Source of the DNA: Nocardioides sp.
GTDB taxonomy: Bacteria; Actinomycetota; Actinomycetes; Propionibacteriales; Nocardioidaceae
Direction: 5' to 3'
Length of the DNA: 7,445 nt
Assembly (NCBI GenBank): GCA_031177735.1
Contig: JAPSKJ010000101.1
Coordinates: forward strand, 1 to 7,445
Both the position numbers and the translations under genes were made by a program. Below, piece after piece: positions 4,620 through 7,445 of the stretch (positions are counted from its first letter, which is position 1; each line of letters begins with the position of its first letter). The notes under the pieces are model-generated. The model was not told the DNA's origin and searched no databases. It saw only the letters and a list, made by a program, of their open reading frames with translations.

Positions 4620-5513
4620 TCATCGCAGGAAGTCCAGGAGGCTCGGCTGCAGCACGCGCGACGTGGCCGCCAGCGACGCCTGGTAGGCGACCTCCTGCAG
4701 CGAGAGCTCGACGCTGGCCTTGGCGAGATCGGTGTTCTCCAGGGTGGAGAGCGAGGCGCTGAGCGAGACCCTGGCGCTCTCGGCGGCCTGCGCGGCCTGC
4801 TCCACGCGCTGGTAGCGCGCGCCGGCGTCGGTGCGCGCCGAGGTGATCGTGTTCATCCGGGTGTTGAGCGTGTCGATCGACGCGCTCAGTGCGGCGGAGT
4901 CGTTGCCGCGCAGCGCGGTCGAGAGCGCGTCGAGCTCGGCGAACACCGACGACGCACCGCTGCCGAAGACGGCCTCGCCGTCGACGTCGACCCGGACGCT
5001 GACCCCGTCGGCCACGCGTCGAGAGACCGGCGCGGCGACGCCGATGTAAGTCTGGGTGGTCGGGTCGAACGCCTGACGCCCGCTCGTCACCCCTCCGAAG
5101 ACGGGCCGCTCGAGGTAGGTGGTGTTGCCCGTGGCCAGCAGGCTCGCCTTGATCTGGTCGACGTCGGTGGCGATGGCGTCGCGTGCGGCCTGCCCCATCG
5201 CACCCGCGTTGGCGCCCTGGAGCGCCAGGTCGCGGGCCTTGCGGACCAGGTCGGTGGCGGTGCCCAGGGCGCTGTCCACCTGGCCGAGCCAGCCGAGGCC
5301 GTCGTCCGCGTTGCGGACGTACTGCTCCTGGTCGGCGTAGGAGGAGCGGATCCGCATCGCCGAGGTGGTGTCGGTCGGGTTGTCCGAGGGCCGGTTGAGC
5401 ACCCGGCCGGTGGAGAGCTGCTCCTGCACCTTCGCCAACCGGGCGAGCCCGTTCTGCAGCGAGGTCAGCGAGTTGTCCGTCAGCATCCGCTGGGTGACGC
5501 GCCCGATGCTCAT
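4620..5513 (-). CDS. flgL: Flagellar hook-filament junction protein FlgL (HAP3)
   Basis: A 297-residue FlgL, the upper junction protein between hook and filament, exported through the flagellar secretion channel. The N-terminal helix MSIGRVTQRMLTDNSLTSLQ and the motif STGRVLNRPSDNPTDTTSAM (34-53) are typical of the flagellin/FlgL superfamily. The C-terminal LENTDLAKASVELSLQEVAYQASL (258-281) pairs with the N-terminal helix in the D0/D1 coiled coil. The ending RVLQPSLLDFLR marks FlgL rather than flagellin. The middle domain is small. The start is fixed by GGGAGGTGA (5527-5519), which contains the flgK stop codon and lies 5 nt from the ATG. The stop falls within the ATGA of an alternative fliW start. 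Confidence 0.95.
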   Translation of the reverse strand: MSIGRVTQRMLTDNSLTSLQNGLARLAKVQEQLSTGRVLNRPSDNPTDTTSAMRIRSSYADQEQYVRNADDGLGWLGQVDSALGTATDLVRKARDLALQGANAGAMGQAARDAIATDVDQIKASLLATGNTTYLERPVFGGVTSGRQAFDPTTQTYIGVAAPVSRRVADGVSVRVDVDGEAVFGSGASSVFAELDALSTALRGNDSAALSASIDTLNTRMNTITSARTDAGARYQRVEQAAQAAESARVSLSASLSTLENTDLAKASVELSLQEVAYQASLAATSRVLQPSLLDFLR

Positions 5514-5518
5514 CCCGC

Positions 5519-5527
5519 TCACCTCCC
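5519..5527 (-). promoter_or_regulatory. flgL ribosome binding site overlapping the flgK stop codon
   Basis: GGGAGGTGA on the minus strand is a near-perfect Shine-Dalgarno whose last three bases are the TGA of flgK. It lies 5 nt before the flgL ATG. Ribosomes ending flgK would sit on the flgL initiation site, which should keep the two junction proteins in step. Confidence 0.8.
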
Positions 5528-6922
5528 GACCAGGCCGGTGCGGTTGATCAGCGTGTCGAGCACCTCGTCGATCACCGTCATCACGCGGGCCGACGCCTCG
5601 TAGGCGCGCTGCGCCATCACCATGTTGACCGTCTCCTCGTCCAGGTTGACACCGGCCTGCTGCTCCCAGGCGTCGTTGACCGCCCCGGCGAGCGCAGCCT
5701 GGTTCGCGGTCTGCCGCTCGACGGCCGCGACCGTCGTCCCGAAGGTGTTGACCAGGCGCTGGTAGCCGTCCTCGACCGGTCCGAACACGTCGACCATCGC
5801 ATCGGCGTTGCTGCCGTCCTCGTTGGCCGGCCCGGCGACTCGCGACGCCGCCACGGCGGCCGGGTCGGTGATCGCCACCGCGAGCGTCGCTGCTGCGTTG
5901 GCGGGATCGAAGGTGAAGAAGGCGCCCCCGGCTGCGCCGGTCGCCGTGAAGCCGTCGTCGTGCTGAGCGTTCACCGCGGCGGCGAGCTGGCTGGCGATGG
6001 CGTCCAGACCGGAGAGGTAGGAGGGCAGCCTGGTCGTGAGCACGTCGACGACCGCACCGAGCTCGCCGGTGGTGACCGTGACCGGCTCGGGCGCGCCGGC
6101 CAGGCCGGTGACGGCGAATGCGACGTCCCCGGGCGCCGCCGACCCGTCGGGGGCGATGCCGCCGGTGACCGCGAGCTGACCAGCCGCCTTGCCGGACACG
6201 AGCGCGACGCCGTTCACCGTGACGTCGAACATCCCGTTGGACTGCACCGTGACGACGCCGCCAGCGAGCTCGGCCAGGCGCAGGGCGAGCTGGTCGCGCG
6301 TGTCGTGCAGGGTGTTGGCGTCGGTGCCGTTGGCCTCGGTGGTCAGGATGCTGGCGTTGAGCGCCGCGAGGTCCTTGGCCGCGGTGTTGATCTCGGACAC
6401 CGCACTCATGACGTGCACGCGCTGGTCGGACGCCTCGTTGGTCACGTTGGCGGCCTGCACGCGGACCGCCTGCGCCAGGGTGGCGGCGCGGCCGAGGACC
6501 TGCTGGCGGGCGGCGTCGCCGCCGGGGTTGTTGGCGAGGTCCTGCCAGCTCTTGCGGAAGTCGGTCAGGGCGGCGGCGACACCGGTCGCGCCCGGCTCGC
6601 CGATCCCGGCCTCGACCCGCTGCAGCACGGTCTGGCTGGTGCGCAGGTAGCTCAGGGTGCCGTTCTCCCGGCGGACACGCGCGTCGAGGAGCGCGTCGAC
6701 CATCCGGTCGACACCGGCCACCCGGACCCCGTCGCCGTGGCCGTCGTAGCGGGACCACAACGCCGGCTGCGCCGGGCCCCCGACGGAGTCGGCGGTCACC
6801 CGCCGGCGTACGTAGCCATCGGTGGAGGCGTTGGAGACGTTGTTGCCGGCGACGTCCAGGGCCACCTGGTGGTAGCGCAGCCCGCTGAGCGCGGTGTTGA
6901 TCCCCGAGAAGCTGCCCACCAT
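5519..6922 (-). CDS. flgK: Flagellar hook-associated protein FlgK (HAP1)
   Basis: A 467-residue FlgK, the lower hook-filament junction protein, secreted by the flagellar export apparatus. The N-terminal D0 segment SFSGINTALSGLRYHQVALD followed by VAGNNVSNASTDGYVRR (24-40) is the rod/hook/HAP signature. DFRKSWQDLANNPGGDAARQ (121-140) is typical of FlgK, as is the C-terminal VNLDEETVNMVMAQRAYEASARVMTVIDEVLDTLINRTG (425-463). It is about 80 residues shorter than the E. coli protein (547), with a compact central variable region (about 220-340) rich in Ala, Gly, Val and Thr. The start is the ATG at 6920-6922, with AGGAG (6936-6932) inside the end of flgN and 9 nt upstream. The same frame stays open further upstream through flgN, but that part is a shadow. 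It is 2 nt from flgN and 5 nt from flgL. Confidence 0.96.
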   Translation of the reverse strand: MVGSFSGINTALSGLRYHQVALDVAGNNVSNASTDGYVRRRVTADSVGGPAQPALWSRYDGHGDGVRVAGVDRMVDALLDARVRRENGTLSYLRTSQTVLQRVEAGIGEPGATGVAAALTDFRKSWQDLANNPGGDAARQQVLGRAATLAQAVRVQAANVTNEASDQRVHVMSAVSEINTAAKDLAALNASILTTEANGTDANTLHDTRDQLALRLAELAGGVVTVQSNGMFDVTVNGVALVSGKAAGQLAVTGGIAPDGSAAPGDVAFAVTGLAGAPEPVTVTTGELGAVVDVLTTRLPSYLSGLDAIASQLAAAVNAQHDDGFTATGAAGGAFFTFDPANAAATLAVAITDPAAVAASRVAGPANEDGSNADAMVDVFGPVEDGYQRLVNTFGTTVAAVERQTANQAALAGAVNDAWEQQAGVNLDEETVNMVMAQRAYEASARVMTVIDEVLDTLINRTGLVGR

Positions 6923-6924
6923 GG

Positions 6925-7410
6925 TCACAGGCTCCTGTCGAAGAGACGGGGTCGGGAGGTCTCGACGCTGACGGCCGTGCCGTCCGGGGCGTAGCCCTCG
7001 GGCGACGCCGCACCACCGATCGCGAGCAGGGTCTCGCGGGCGGAGCGGTAGCCGGCGGTCACCAGCTCGCGGTTGGTCTCGGACAGCTCCCGGATCTCGC
7101 GGGTCGCCGACAGGAACGCGTCGCGGTGGTCGATCAGGATCGAGCTCCACGGCTCGGAGGCGGCCTCCGCCAGCGCGGACAGGCTCGGGTTGGGCCCCAG
7201 CCCCAGCTCCGCCGCCGTCTCGTCGGCGGCCACGGCGCGCAGCACCTCGGTCTCGCGGAGCGTGGCCAGCACCTCCTCCACCTCCCGCGTGGTCGCGGAG
7301 AGCCAGCGCGTGCGGCCGCTCGCGAGCACGAGCTGCTCCAGCTCCAGCTTGAACGCGAGGAGTTCGAGCAGCTCCCGTTCGCGCCACAGGATCAGCGACA
7401 GCTTCTCCAC
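6925..7410 (-). CDS. flgN: FlgN-type flagellar export chaperone
   Basis: A 161-residue, Leu/Glu/Ala-rich, almost wholly helical protein directly upstream of flgK, the usual place and size for FlgN. FlgN chaperones bind the C-terminal helices of FlgK and FlgL in the cytoplasm and hand them to the export gate. The long first helix WRERELLELLAFKLELEQLVL (9-29) and a later helix (about 98-130, containing IRELSETNRELVTAGYRSAR) match the FlgN-like helical hairpin. A short tail with YAPDG and RPRLFDRSL fits the Y..G pattern near the end of the family. The start is GTG at 7408-7410 with GAAGGG (7423-7418) 7 nt upstream. The stop is 2 nt from the flgK ATG, suggesting coupled translation. Identity rests on fold character and context more than on strict motifs. 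Confidence 0.85.
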   Translation of the reverse strand: MEKLSLILWRERELLELLAFKLELEQLVLASGRTRWLSATTREVEEVLATLRETEVLRAVAADETAAELGLGPNPSLSALAEAASEPWSSILIDHRDAFLSATREIRELSETNRELVTAGYRSARETLLAIGGAASPEGYAPDGTAVSVETSRPRLFDRSL

Positions 7411-7445
7411 GATCGAACCCTTCGTCCAGGCCCCGGCGGGGCGTC
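7411..7445 (-). other. Leader upstream of flgN
   Basis: Thirty-five bases upstream of the flgN start hold its ribosome binding site (GAAGGG, 7423-7418) and a short inverted repeat, GCCCC (7430-7434) with GGGGC (7438-7442). No promoter motif can be recognised before the window ends, so it is unclear whether flgN is first in its transcript. Confidence 0.4.

Noticed and set aside
4620..7016. A 798-codon minus-strand frame running into flgL
   Set aside because: Everything before MSIGRVTQRM is the out-of-frame shadow of flgK. The real flgL starts at 5513 behind a strong Shine-Dalgarno.
5519..7387. A longer flgK starting at 7387
   Set aside because: The added 155 residues are Arg/Gly/Ala-rich and lie inside flgN in another frame. 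The true N terminus (SFSGINTALSGLRYHQ) follows the ATG at 6920-6922.

Overview
The window is a high-GC stretch (about 72% GC in three 60-base coding lines that I counted). Its dense, tightly packed flagellar and chemotaxis genes suggest a motile actinobacterium, possibly of the Nocardioides type. That placement is inferred from base composition and protein style only; no rRNA or marker gene is present.

Layout: seven genes lie head to tail on the minus strand, read from right to left: flgN (export chaperone), flgK and flgL (hook-filament junction proteins), fliW and csrA (flagellin homeostasis switch), cheA (chemotaxis histidine kinase) and cheW (adaptor). Spacing is very tight: 2 nt between flgN and flgK, 5 nt between flgK and flgL, 34 nt between fliW and csrA, and a 4-nt ATGA overlap for cheA/cheW. 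The one sizeable break is 107 nt between csrA and cheA. It holds a possible sigma-28-type promoter and a hairpin that displays the cheA ribosome binding site in its loop. On the plus strand, the left edge carries only the last 36 codons of what looks like a methyl-accepting chemotaxis protein gene.

Between the receptor gene and cheW, which converge, lie about 810 nt with no credible gene. This spacer is richer in GC (about 77%) than the genes and is full of inverted repeats. These include a 20-bp terminator-like hairpin after the receptor gene, two terminator-like hairpins after cheW, and several further perfect palindromes of unknown role.

How the genes fit together: FlgN would escort FlgK and FlgL to the export apparatus, where they form the junction on which flagellin assembles. 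FliW senses free flagellin and antagonises CsrA, a translational repressor. The receptor, CheA and CheW would form the sensory array that controls the rotor. The most unusual points are the structured 810-nt spacer, a CheA with two C-terminal CheW-like domains and no recognisable CheY-binding P2 domain, and the possibility that CsrA acts on its neighbour cheA. Flagellin, cheY, cheB and cheR are not in the window.
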